This document shows positions 11,509 to 23,328 of a DNA stretch of 64,000 nucleotides, one piece after another. The notes under the pieces are model-generated. The model had not been told where the DNA came from. It searched no databases and saw only the letters and a program-made list of their open reading frames with translations. This DNA comes from Microdochium bolleyi (Eukaryota > Ascomycota > Sordariomycetes > Xylariales > Microdochiaceae): the NCBI GenBank assembly GCA_001566295.1, contig KQ964257.1, forward strand, positions 620,001-684,000, given 5' to 3'. The stretch's first letter is position 1. Each line of letters begins with the position of its first letter. The translations under genes were made by a program, and so were the position numbers.

Positions 11509-13225
11509 TTCGAGACCTGGTGATGAAGTTCTCGAACTCCGGGAAGCAAGAAAGCATCGGTATTTTGCGACAGCAACAAGGCCTGAGACCCGTCCATGTG
11601 CAACAGTGAAAGTCGCGACTGGTGACGAGTCTGGCGAGGTTATTATGCGTCCCCCCCCCCCCCCCCCAATGGGCTTGCCTTTGATTGGCAGATGGGTACG
11701 AAGACAGACAGGGTTGCTCCTGGTCCCGTTTCGTAATGGAGCAGTCGTTGCGGATCCAATCCTGGGCCAAGGTACCAGTAATCCAAAAAGGACAATTGTC
11801 TTGGAATTCTAGCACATATTGTGACTCCAGAGAACCTTTGGGCGAGGACAACACCCAGTTTCCACGAGTGGCTCACCATGTGAGGCAAGAAGAGGTCAGG
11901 GGTCTGCAAGTGGACGATTTAATGTTGTAGGCGTGAGCCGAACGACATCACACGGCCTTGAAAGTAATCAAAGTAAGGCCTTGGTCAAGGGCGAGTTATC
12001 TGGCGGTAGTTCTAGCGGGGTTTCCGTCTGCCAATGCGGCATCTTCAATATAGTACCGAACTATCTCAACACCGACATATCGGTTGCTACTGGTCCTTAC
12101 AACCTTTGCAATCGATGACTTGGCACTCTCGAGCTGCACACAGAAGTAGTCTTCATAGCTACAGCCCTGAAAATTTGCATCGCTTCTCCTCCTCTTGCCC
12201 TTCTCCGTTCCGGGCATCCCCGTTTCTCCAAATGATCCTGTGGTTTAGGTAAACATAAGTCACAACCAGTGAGGGGGGCAGGGCAGAGAACGCCAGATCT
12301 AGCTCCGCACGAATTATATCTTAAGTATCTATTGGCAAAGAATATAAATATAGCAAACATTCAAACGGAGGACAGTGGATAAGTGGTGAAGTAAGTATGC
12401 TGCGCTGGACACGCTGGCAAGCCGATCAGCCCCGTTGCGCTCGAAGCGCTCCTGCAGCGGTCTATCGGCGGGTCGATGTGTGTGTTTCCTTCATCGTGTT
12501 TCTGACCTTGCCTGCTCATCCGCGTTTTTCTTTTCGTGCTGCGTTCGAACGCTAACGGGTTTCCCTTGATACTGCAAGGCCACCAATTTGCTCAACAAGT
12601 GGTGCAACATCCTGCACACGCTGGACCCCAGTCCAGCCAATTTCCGGAGATGCACGGATAAACTGTTCGATAGAGTCTTGAGCTACGCGCAATCGACGCA
12701 GGTAACATCGACATTAGTATTAGACCTTGTCGACACCGTCCTCGTAACGACGCTGGGTTGACATGCCGCAAACATTGCTCACCTACGCCGTACCCAGCTC
12801 CGTCGAGGCCGGGAGCGACTCTTGTATTTGAAAGAGCCATCCTGCCGGCCTGCCTCCGAATGACTCTTTCCCCGCTTTCGAGGAAACTAGTAATCCCGCG
12901 CTGACCTCAAGCTACCGTGCTTAGAATTATTGCCTATCTAGAGCTCCGTTCACCTGCCTTCATGCACCGCTAATGGTGTCGAATTCTGCACAGGGATTGG
13001 TGCTTACTCCGCGCAGAAACAACGCAAGCGGGACTGATTATCCGATAACTGCGTATCGCGGATCCCCGCACGCCAGCTCTGACATGTCTCAAGTCTCCCT
13101 CTTCACACAAAAAGCAATATAAATCTGTTACCTCCCCTGACACCAGTGACAACCTTGCCTCTCAACTGGACTCTCAAAACTGCTTGAAAGATCCATCTCT
13201 CGGTGACCAACAATCAAGGGCCGCC
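11509..13225. other. Intergenic with C17 homopolymer
   Basis: About 1.7 kb between divergent genes without a supported ORF. A run of 17 C (11651-11667) is the most striking element. The stretch before 13226 includes the promoter and leader of the paraoxonase-like gene. Confidence 0.6.
11651..11667. repeat. C17 mononucleotide run
   Basis: Seventeen consecutive C residues on the + strand, inside the upstream region of the HET gene. It may vary in length between isolates or be an assembly estimate. Confidence 0.9.
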
Positions 13226-14736
13226 ATGGGACAAGTCAAGCTCTTCGGCCTGGGCCTCCTGGCCGCCATCATCGCAGCTGTGTACCAGCTCGAGCTGCCC
13301 CGAGCAATTGTCCACTTCGCTGGCATTGGCCACACCTTTGAGCCGCTCAAGAATTTTCCCTACAAGTGCCAGCGCATCGATCACCCGCGCCTGCAGGCGT
13401 GCGAGGACATGTGGCTCTCCGAGTCGACGCGCCAGCTCTTCCTGGCGTGCTCTGAGTCGCCGACGAGGCAGCACTGGATGCCAAAGTGAGTTTCAGTCCT
13501 AAATGTAGAGCATTCTACCAGCCAGGACGAGGACATGGATCAGAGAGAAGTGTATCCTAATCAAGGCGCTGTAGCATGGGCAACTTCAACGTCACCGCTC
13601 GTTCTCTCAAAGAATCAATTGTGGTCCTGGACATCGACGAGCCCGCCACCTCGGACGGCACGTTCCCTCTGCGTGTTATGGACACGCCCGACTACGCCGG
13701 CGTACCGGGCGACGAAGGGCGGCTGTACCCGCTCAGTCTCTCCGGCTCGGATGAGCCCGGTGGCACCGTCCGGCTTTGGGTAATCAACGCCGCGCCGTCT
13801 GCTGACCACGCCACTGGTGCACTGCTCGACCAGGCAGCTGTCGGTGGAAACTTGACCGTCGAAGTGTTCGTCACGAAGGGGCCCAAGAGCACAGAACTGA
13901 AGCACATGCATACGTTTGCGCACAAGCATATTGCTACCCCTAACCGAGTTGCGCCGAGAGGTGACGGGACGAATGACTTCTGGTACACAAATGACCACGG
14001 ACACAGCAAGGTCGGCCTGGTAAGCACAACTCCAGCTAATGATCACTCTCGTCGAATGCATCTTCTGACGGACCCTCCTGATGGCAGGGACACGCCCTGA
14101 GCGGCCCTCTTGGCTGGGGCGACGTCTCCTACTGCACCACCACGACCACATCGCAGACCAACTGCCACACTGTCGCCACAGGCCACAAGTTCCCCAACGG
14201 CCTCGCGTACAACAGCCATGACGGACTCCTCTACGTCCCCAGCTCGCTGCTCGGGCGCGTGTACGTGTACAAGCCGGAGCCTCCGAACCGGGCAAAAGGC
14301 GACCTGGAGCTCATCGCGACGCTCGACGCGGGGATGTCCCTGGACAACATCATCGTCGACAAGACGGGGGACATGTACATCGCTGCGTTTCCCCGGGCGA
14401 CGGAGTTGCTGGCTGCGTATACGGATCCATACGGGAGCTTCCCGGCGACCGCGGCCATACGGATCAGGAAGAATGAAAAGGTTGAGGGCGGCTATGAGGT
14501 CGCCAAGGTCATCGAGGACGGCAAGGGCGGTAAGGCGGAGGTCCTCCCGGGCGCGACAAGTGTGCTTCATGATGTCAAGACGGGGAGGCTGTTCTTCAGC
14601 AGTAAGTGGCCCCCTTTCCCTCTCTCCGATCGTCACCGTGACTGTTTCTTGGCCGTTCGCGCAACGTTCGCTAACATAAGTCCTTGTGTGCTCAGGTGTC
14701 ATATCTCCGTTCATCGGCGTTTGTGAGAAGATCTAG
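13226..14736 (+). CDS. Paraoxonase/arylesterase-like beta-propeller
   Basis: Four exons, 13226-13485, 13575-14019, 14088-14601 and 14696-14736, give 419 aa. Introns start GTGAGT, GTAAGC and GTAAGT, and all phases agree. A hydrophobic N-terminal segment (LFGLGLLAAIIAAVY) acts as a signal anchor, as in serum paraoxonases. Blade-like motifs follow: DIDEP, FWYTNDHGHSKVGL, GHKFPNGLAYNSHDGLLYVP and DNIIVDKTGDMYIAAFP. This pattern matches the paraoxonase/SMP-30 calcium-dependent lactonase-arylesterase fold, so it may hydrolyse lactones or esters; the natural substrate is unknown. The start at 13226 has a strong context (GCCGCCATGG) and begins right before the membrane segment. The last exon is short (13 codons plus stop). 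Confidence 0.85.
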
Positions 14737-15106
14737 AGCAGAGGTCACTGCCTAGTAGTGGGTACCTCAAGCATTGCGACATCGTCTGTACCCATTCACG
14801 TCAACTAATTTCACTCGGCACGTCTCGTGCCTAGAGCCATGAACGTCAGACCCAGAAGAAGCAGCATCGCGCAAAGTTCGGTAGGATATCGATTGTGCAA
14901 TACTTTTACTTCCAAAGTCACCAAAACATGTCAAAGATATGACTATGTAAACTCCACCTTCGCTCCCAGAACCAAAAACGCCTGAATGCCAAATTATGAT
15001 ACAATCTCACAACCAAAATGCTCCGTGTGATGTCCTGGGCTCTCGACCTATTTCTTTTGTCCCGCACGTCCGAGAAGCCTGCCTTGTCCGGGATATGATC
15101 AACGGC
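14737..15106. other. Convergent intergenic gap
   Basis: Gap of about 370 nt between two genes that converge. It presumably contains both 3' ends. No ORF or repeat was seen. Confidence 0.5.
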
Positions 15107-17480
15107 TCACAGTTCTGTCCATCCCCACGCCGTCATGAGTTGGTACTGCGTCTTGCGCGTCGGCCGACCGTATATGAGCTCCGTCTTGCGCAGGATGTCG
15201 AGCATGGCTTCCTGGGTATGCTTCTCGGTGAAGAGGTCGCCGACTGTGTGTCAAAGAGGAACAGGAGGTCAGCTGTTGTTGAAGGCCAAAGGAAGGGAGC
15301 GGAGGATGACTCACACATCGCGATACCCATCGATGCCGCGTGCATCGCGGGCCCGGCCCAGTGGTTACATGTGCCCACGCCGCAGAGCTGGCGGACGAAA
15401 TGCATGATTTGTCGCTGAGAGGAACATCAGTCAGTCTTCGGTTCCGTCTTCTGCTAGGCCGAGGACAGATACTCACGTCTGACACTTCCTGCATGGCTTT
15501 CCTCCTCGGGCCGACACGGGGGATTTTGGGGTCGAATCGCAGCAGGAATAGTTTCGAGAGGGTATGATTTTGTATGCCGATGACTGCAAGAGCCCGATTA
15601 GCTGATGTCGCTTCCTGAAAATACGGCGCCCGCAATGAGAGTGCCCCAACGGGTGTAGGAGACTTACTGTGACAGCTCGAGTAGAACCACCTCTCCGGAA
15701 ACGGCCCCGCGACCTCGGACATCGCAGCCTCCCCCTCCACGAAGTCGTCCTTCGCAAAGTACGGCTCGAACGAAGCCGGCCTCATCTCCTCCCACCTCAC
15801 GCACCGCTCGTACAACTCCGACCACGACCGCTCCACCCACGCGCTGTAGCCCGTGCCAACCGGCCCGCCCGCGCCACCGCCGCCGCCGAAGCAGAAGTTG
15901 AGCGTGTCAGCCAGCAGAACCACGGCCCGCATCGACCACGTGAAATCGTCCGCTGGCTCGAAGCCGCGGTCGGCCTGCTCAAGGTCCGCTTTCACCGGGC
16001 TCTGCGACATGACGGCGCTGTATATCTCCTGCCGGACGCCGACCCAGTAGCTCGCGGCGCCGAGGCTGTCCCGGGCCTTGCGCAGGTCGCGCACCTTGAG
16101 CGTGCGGTGGATGCCGCGGAGGTAGTCGTCGTTGCTGTCGTCGCCGCTCATCTCCTCGAGCATCCGCAGGATGATGGACGTCGCGAAGATGTTCTCCTCG
16201 GAGCCCGTGTCGGTGACGCGGTTCATCATGGGCACGAGCTGCCGGATCGACTCCTGGTGGTACCGCGTCGCGAGGACCGGGTCGTGGTGCGTCGTCTCGC
16301 ACAGGTGCCGCGCCGCGATGGCGAAGATGGCCTTCAGCATGGCCGTGCAGGTCAGCGCGCGCTCGGGTACGATGAGCTCGAAGCGCTTCATGGGGTCGCC
16401 ACCGTCGAGCTGGATACGTGTCAAGTAAGAAGCATTAGCTTGTGGGGTTTTGATAGAGGGATGGAAGTGCAGAGAACGAAGAACAAGACAAGGGATGGAC
16501 ATACACATGCAGCTAGGGTGTGGGTGTAGTGCCGGAACAGGTAGGCTTCGATGCCCGTCATTCCGTGAAGACTAGTAGCTGCCTTCGCTGGCGGTGGGAT
16601 TATCGGCATGGAGAAGAAGTCGAGATTTGTCGGCATATGTATGCCCAAGTCCTCGTTCTTGAGTGAGAGATTGAAGAGTCCGGGACTTTTGCTGACGACC
16701 ATCATGTCGCTCTCCGATAGCACCGACGTTACTTCCTGCTGCAGAGTCGCATTCACGCCCTTGGGGCTGTCAAAATTGACGAGCTCGTCGAACATGTCGT
16801 TGTCTAGGACATCAAAGTCCATTGGCGGCGGATTCACGTCGCTGGCTTCTGGTGGTGACCCGTCTGAGCTGGACTCTGCGTGGTCTTGTGGCTGTGGGAG
16901 GCCTTGATCATTTTTGATGTGTGCCAGGCCCAGCGCTGGGCTGGGCATTGTCCTGAGCGGATAGGACGTGAGCTGTGGTGATTGTGGCTGTTGCTTGGGG
17001 CTGCCATCCTCTAGAAGAATGTACTCGGAGGCAATCTCGGTGCTCTCGTCGACGAAGGATACTGGTGTCAGGTGTCAGTGCACGATCCCCGAACCAGCTT
17101 TCGCCAAGCACATACATGTCTCTGGGACTTTGATCCATCTCTGAGCATCATTATAGTCATCTGTTTCCAGCTTGTTAGCCAAGACAAAGAGGGTGCTGTA
17201 GTGAAAGAGGACGGCATACTTGGTGTTAATCTGACCCGCAGCGGCACGTGGCAGTCGAGACCGAGCTGAGCACAGCGGCGACAGCGAGGCTCAAGCTTGT
17301 CACACTTGACGTGGCTGAGCCTGCACTCCTGGCTGGACCCGGGGAAGCAGGGTGTCAGTATACTCTTCCGCAGCGTGACTCTGTGGTCAAGAAGGATTCT
17401 GCCATGGGTTATGGTACGTACCAGGGTACCTGACGCTTCCTCGAGGCCGCAGCGGACCCCTTGGAGGTGGACGACGGCAT
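15107..17480 (-). CDS. Zn2Cys6 transcription factor, ARCA-like
   Basis: Eight exons on the minus strand (17480-17422, 17332-17220, 17160-17116, 17061-16505, 16409-15668, 15583-15477, 15414-15315, 15243-15107) encode 619 aa. All phases agree. The binuclear zinc cluster is assembled across intron 1: Cys20-x2-Cys23-x6-Cys30-x6-Cys37-x2-Cys40-x6-Cys47, with the basic RKRQVP just before it. The segment DAQRWIKVPE followed by FVDESTEIASEY is typical of the ARCA-like group. The fungal_trans_2 region starts near LDGGDPMKRFELIVPERA with AIFAIAARHLC. The C terminus ends with TELIYGRPTRKTQY and WGW, also usual for this group. It is a nuclear DNA-binding regulator with unknown targets. The paraoxonase-like gene converges on it and the tyrosinase lies upstream. 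Confidence 0.9.
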
Positions 17481-18966
17481 GACGGGGGCTGAGGACTGGT
17501 TGCGAGCGGCTAGCCAGGAACCCCTTGGAGACGTTGCCTGTCGGGGCAGAGTAGATGAACGACCAGCGAGACGTCGGGCCGAATGTCGAGTGCCCCTGGC
17601 CACGCGAGAGACTGCTCGAGGACCGAGAGTTCGGATGCAGTGGAGGTGGAGCACAGCGCCGCGAGCGGCGATCCGGGGCCGGGCGGGAAGTCGGCGCAAG
17701 TCGCGCAGCGGTGACAGGCCGAGGGAAGAGGCTCCGCGACCCGGGACCGGAGGGCCGTGGGAGAGTGTGAGTGTCCGGGGCTAGGTGTGCCTTGGGATCC
17801 GGGAGGGAATTTCTACCGATGCCGGGAGACGCACGTCGACGAGATTGGAAGACCCTGAATGTGCGTGCTTGGGTTCTACCCCACGTTCCACGGGCAGGAG
17901 GGGACGGTGAAGAAACTCGGCCGGCGCGGCCAGGGCCAGCAGCCACGCGACCCCGGATCAACATCGGCTAAAATGGAGACCATCGTGGAATCCGTTAGCC
18001 TCGAGCCAAGACGCCGAATGCCGCTTTCCCTGTGTAGGACCGGCGTGCTGGGGAGAGAAAAGTGGAGGACGGCGAGGGGCCAGACCATGCTTAGCTCTGG
18101 GGCTGAAGGTCATTTATCCGGAGGGCCCCGTGGGGTCTCAGGGGGCAGCCAGAGAGGAGCCGGCGGGTGTTAAAATAACGCGTGCTCAACTTCAGGAGTT
18201 GCCAAGACCAGTTGAGCCTCATGTTTGTTGTTCAACCTCTTCAGGACCAAGTACCATTCCAGTGGCATGATGAAAGAGGACATGTCCCTTGTGTACAGGA
18301 TAAGCAAAGAATATGATCTTCGCTTCAAGAAGTGCATCGCGCCGACGGGGATGTGGCGGTTGCCACACGGTGGTCTTCAGATATTTGTGCGGCGGTGAGG
18401 TTATACAAGAACAACTTATAAGCACAATAGCACCATGAACGTAGTTACTGCCAATGCGCAGGCCCCGTTGTTGTGTTCAAGGTCATCGAGGCTGTGCCTG
18501 CACCTGCATTCGGCCCTTTGCGGGGATTTCCAGGTTCTAAGCTGGTCAGCATCTGCAAAAACTTTCGTATGGGGCGAGTGCATCAGCCACGGAGTTGATG
18601 TCAGCATCCGATACGAAGCATCTTTACGTGTACAGCTGTCATCATCAGGCGTTCAAGAGTGGTAGAAAAGCACCACCAAGTCCTATACGGGGCAAGAAGT
18701 GCACAATGGCCCTTGTGCAGTGGCCGCAGCGTGCAGATTTGGTGCTGTCGCTGTCGGAAGTACCACAACATTCGCCTGCTAGAGTCTCACCGGGCGCTGA
18801 TCGAGGGTTTTATTCTGGTCATGTGTGAGAGTACTCTGTGTATATAAGCTGTAGATGGTCTGCTCGTCGGAGTGGAACATTTTCTGCAAACCACGGTCAA
18901 TTATCCAGCGTTTCAGCAGAGCACTCTGTACATCCCGTAATTTCTACATCTTAATTCAGCCCAGCC
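17481..18966. other. Divergent promoter region of TF and tyrosinase
   Basis: About 1.5 kb between divergently transcribed genes. The part next to the transcription factor is very GC-rich and keeps long open frames by composition; no domain was seen in them. The part next to the tyrosinase is more balanced and carries a TATA-like box. Confidence 0.6.
18841..18848 (+). promoter_or_regulatory. TATA-like box of tyrosinase gene
   Basis: The octamer TATATAAG lies about 120 nt upstream of the tyrosinase ATG, a plausible spacing for a fungal TATA box followed by a leader of roughly 80-90 nt. No other strong candidate was seen in the 150 nt before the start. Confidence 0.5.
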
Positions 18967-20520
18967 ATGAAGTTCGCAACAATCCTCAGCCAGATGCTTC
19001 CTCTGGCGGCCCTGGTCTCAGCAGCTCCTCATAGCAGCAGACAAGAAGCAAACAACCCCATTCCCATGGCCCCTGTCGTGATTCACCCAAAGACAATGAC
19101 GATCGAAGAACTCACCGCTGTCATGCAAGTCAACGCGACAACCGAGGCCTCCGTCGCAGCCTCGGTAGCAGAGGCAGACACGATAATGCACACGCAGGCC
19201 GGGTGTCGCAACACTATCTACAAGCGCTGGGGCACACTCAGTGCTCAGGAGCGCACCAACTTTGTCAACGGCATCAAGTGCCTGATGAACCGCCCGCCGC
19301 GCGGCAACATCTGGTCCTCCGCCCGCTCCCTGTACGACGAGCTCGTGTATATTCACGGCGCGCAAGTCAGCACGATCCACAACAATGACAGCTTCCTGCC
19401 TTGGCACCGGTACTACCTGTTCGCATTCCGCAGCCTGATGAGCTCCGAGTGCGGTTTCAATGGCCCCTGGCCCTGGTGGAAAGAGACTAATAATGCGGGC
19501 AACTTTGCCGCCTCGGATATCTTCAGCAACCAGTGGTTCGGCGCCCTGCCGGCGCGCCAGGGCGACGTTAGCCCGTGCATTACTACCGGAGTGAGTTCGA
19601 TAAACCCTTCTTCGACTTCTTTCAACCGAGCCCTCAGAACCAAAACGGCATCCATAACTTAGTGTCTCGAGCTGATCTCATCTGTCAAATATCTAGGCCT
19701 TTGCGGGAATTAGAGACCCCTTCTATGGGACGTGCGTCGGGCGCGGTGAGAGCAGGTCCGAGACTGCCCATGTCACCGTTGCCGAAGAAGATATCTGCCA
19801 GGGCACAAGGGGCAATACGTACGAACAACACAGACTCTGTGTTGAGCAGAGCAACCACGCTTGGCTCCATATTGGCTTCGGAAAGACCATGTCGAATGCA
19901 ATGTCGTCGCCATCTGGTAAGTTCTACTCCCACCCAAAATAACGGCATCAGGCTTGCAGCGAACTAACAATACGTTTTACGAAACTCGGTAGACCCGGTA
20001 AGTTCTTCTTTTCTGCCACACTGCAGCACGGAAAATGTGTACACCTATTTCTTTCAACTTCGGAGTTATTCCCGGGGCACCATTTTGCATTTCTCCGACC
20101 TTGCTCTGGCCTGGAGTAATACTGATTGTAGATCGTACTGACTATTTGACAACCAAAAAAGATCTTCTTCCTCCATCACTCTTACATCGACTGGCAGTGG
20201 AAGCGCTGGCAAAACGTTGCATCGTGGCGCTGGTCAACAAGTAAGCCTCATTTCCAGCCTTCGCGGTTCCTCGCACCCGCCCATATCCCCCATCCCCCAC
20301 CATATCCCACCATACGACAGGCAATCCGACAGAAGATTTACTGGCTGACTGTTCCCCCAATCACGTAGTCTCTGGGTGTGCCACTGGAAACAATCCCTGC
20401 GCCCCTCTGACCCGCGACACGGTGCTCAGCTCCCTGGGTCTGTTCCGCGACATGCGAGTCAGCGAAGTTTTGGATTCTGAGGGGCCGACGACGTGTTACA
20501 CCTACGATCTGTTGGTGTAG
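18967..20520 (+). CDS. Secreted tyrosinase, with 5-nt micro-exon
   Basis: Five exons, 18967-19590, 19697-19916, 19993-19997, 20162-20240 and 20321-20520, give 375 aa. Residues 1-20 are a signal peptide. Copper site A: His130 (YIHG), His138 and His147 (FLPWHR). Copper site B: His262 and His266 (NHAWLHIGFG), then the DPIFFLHHSYID block with His288/His289. The Asp-Pro of that block is encoded only if the 5-nt exon ACCCG is included; without it the frame is lost and the copper-B His block disappears. Introns 2 and 3 both begin GTAAGTTCT. The acceptor before IFFLHH is AAAAAAG, not pyrimidine-rich, but a CTGAC branch site precedes it by about 20 nt. The family oxidises phenols to quinones. The short length suggests a secreted bacterial-like/short fungal type, with no C-terminal lid domain seen. 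Confidence 0.88.
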
Positions 20521-23328
20521 AACAGCATTGAACGAGCAACGAAGTCTCCCGCGGTTTCGTCGTAGAGATTGACTCGTAGAGAAATAGGCGTCCAGGAAGC
20601 CTGGAGACAACATCTGAGTCTGTGGATCACGTATGGGGTTATAGCTGGCAATTAAGAGAAAATGCAATCAATTACTTCTGCGCAATGGCGGATTGGATGA
20701 TGGAATTCATGACAGAGAGTGTGGTAGAAGAACATCCATCCCGCCCCAGAATGGCATGGAACTGCACGCTATTCTAGAGAACCTCGGTATGCCTTGACAA
20801 AGCAAGCTCGCCTGGTCTGCGGCTAGGTATGTGCGAGGGGCCAACCGTCCCAAAATCGTTAGAGATCCTGGAGCAGGCCTGTCCAAATTGCACAGTCAAT
20901 GACGCTGGTTTGCAAGTCTTGTGATGACAACCAGGCCTTCCGTGAAGACTCGGATGCAACATCTCCCTGGGGCGGCACGGAAACGTCGGCCTAGTTGTTG
21001 AGCCACTGTGTGTGAGTGTGAGAGAGGGGCGTGGGGTCGCCGCAAGGTGTAGGTAGATGCCATGAATGTACAGCATTGCGCGATCTCTATCACGGTAGCG
21101 GTGGAAAGAAACGACAAAAAAGGGCTATTAGCTACTTCAAGTTCAGGCAGCCTCTCACTCTATCACATCTCCGTGGTCTCAGTGGTGGGCTGCAGGTGGC
21201 AAGTGTTCTTTGGGCTGGCTTGTATAGGTTGGCAGTGGGGACAGACGTTGTATAATTTATGCGGCAGAGTCATGTGAAGGACGTGCTCGAGGTCGCAGCT
21301 GAAACTCCCCGTCGTGTCGCAGATTTGCCTGCCGGATTCTTGTTTATATCGCTGCCATGCTATAGTCCAAGCGTCATGGTATTTGCCTTGCGCCTCTGTA
21401 ACCTCCCCAAGGAACGCAATGGACAATGTTTCGTTTCCCCCTGACAGGCTGAGAGGCACGTACAAGCAAGAACTGTGGCCAACGCCAGAGAGACCGCGTC
21501 GTCCAGTGCCTCAATGGTGGTTAGAGAGGGAGCGATAATCGCGCCTTGTATAGCCCAACGTGGCCGTCCGCAGGGACACACAGCCCAACGTCCAGTGATG
21601 GGGACCCTGAGCCGCACAGAGGGTCTGCTAGGTTTCCGCGAAGAGCAACCTGCTCGCAGCTCACGTGCCAATAGCATGTTTCGGCATTGAGACTGGGGTG
21701 CAGATACCCACATCGTGTGCAGGGAGACGATTGAAGCGGGTCAAGCCGAACGCCCGGGAATACGGTTGTGCCCCGTTACGATACGCACATGCCCTAGATA
21801 ACAATATCCTCAAGAGGCACCGAGGCTCTTTCACGTGGTTCAAATGACGGGCGGCCATGATCGCGGTGGTGTTCCGGCTTCCGTTCATGCCTGGGGCCAG
21901 AACATACGATTCTCAAGGGTCTTCGACGAAGATAGCATAGATGCATTGTCGCAAAGACTTGTGGCGCAACCCAGGCTCCACTATGTTAGGCCAGGCTCGA
22001 ATTCACATGATAAACTTATCAGATGCTGTCTCGTGCACAGAAGCAATGGCGGCCTCTTGGGGCCGGAGTCGGCGCTCTGATAACTTGCTGAACAAGGGCG
22101 CGCCCCCATGCCTCGGGGTGGCTCTGTATGCAGCTAGTCCCATGCCCGGCGCCGGCATTCACTTGAACACTGCAACGGTCCTGCGGCAAGCCTGTAGGCC
22201 TGGGAAGCTCGAAACATGGACTCGGAACATGCAAGACTGTGGCACAGGCACGTCTTCAATTCATAAGTACGCGTACGCAGTATAGCCAAGGTGGAGCAGC
22301 CCGCCACTCGAGGCGGTAGACACCGCGATGTGACTCTGCCAGGGTCTAGTTGTCCCGCAATAGGTTCATGCCGCGGCCTCGTCGAGCACCGTTGCCGGCG
22401 GATCCAGCGACCTGGAACGTCTTTTCCGGCATGCACGGCGCCGTGTACTAGTTTGAGCTTGGATTTGTTCCCTGCCTGACAAGTCAATGGTCGGTGCCGC
22501 TTTGATAGAGACGCAAGTTCGAGTCAGAAGTCGGTATCGCTCTGATAAAGGCTTGATTTCGAGTCAGGAGCGAAACAGGGGTTGGCCGCCACATTGTCGA
22601 GCAGCACAGGCGCACCACACCTCCAAAGGGCCACAAATAAGCATCATGTCAGTCATCATGCTAATTCTATGAAATCTTGTGGAATCGTATACGTATCTTA
22701 CAATGCTGTTCAAAGAGCCATATGGCACGCTGACTGTTTCGTGGCATCGTATTATGACGTCTTGGTGCGCCAGAAACACGGAGGACTGAGCCTACTGGCC
22801 GCCGAGACTGACTGAACGACAAGGCCCCCTGGGCGCCCTCTTCCCCACGTTGTCCCATAACGTACGGTTGTGACCTCAATATCCCTGAATCTGCAGAGCG
22901 GAGCTTTTCTCTCACACTCTGCAGACTGCACCGGCAGAAGAACCTTGCGAGATCCTGGTCGGCTGGGGGCTGGATAGCCTCCCACCCCCACGGATCTTCG
23001 CTGGGGGCCCAGTCAAAAAGGCTACCTATCTGCCGCGCCGGAGGCGACCGCCCTTGCACCTGATGTTTTATCATAATAAACGACAAGGGCGCTTCATGAC
23101 CGAAAACATTTCCTGGATTGGTCACGACAAAGAGCACGCCGCTGCTCACGAACATTGCCCGGCACAAGTTTAACATTGCTTCACAGCCTCTGATCGACAC
23201 AACCGCCGATGAGCAACACGACTAGCGACAAGCCATTCGCGATTCATGACGAAAGAATCCCCGAATCCTGACCCGGAACCGGCCTAAGCTTGATTGGCAT
23301 AGTCCAAAAGCCGACGAACAGGAAAATA
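20521..23328. other. Long intergenic region
   Basis: About 2.8 kb without a gene that can be supported. Open frames up to 177 codons (22667-23200, minus) lack motifs and splice partners. It contains a diverged 40-nt tandem duplication at 22491-22570. Confidence 0.55.
22491..22570. repeat. Two-copy 40-nt tandem repeat
   Basis: Copies 22491-22530 and 22531-22570 are both 40 nt, start TCGGT and end GAGTCAG-AG, and match at about 30 of 40 positions. Several differences are C/T or G/A transitions. Nothing nearby suggests a coding role. Confidence 0.75.

Noticed and set aside
15669..16529. 286-codon + strand frame
   Set aside because: Antisense shadow of the Zn2Cys6 regulator, Arg/Val-rich, no domain.
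17068..17964. Long N-terminal extension of the regulator
   Set aside because: The frame reads through the intron and upstream GC-rich DNA. The spliced form from 17480 forms the complete zinc cluster, so the extension is not needed.
22491..22570. CRISPR-like repeat
   Set aside because: Only two adjacent copies without spacers, in a eukaryotic genome.
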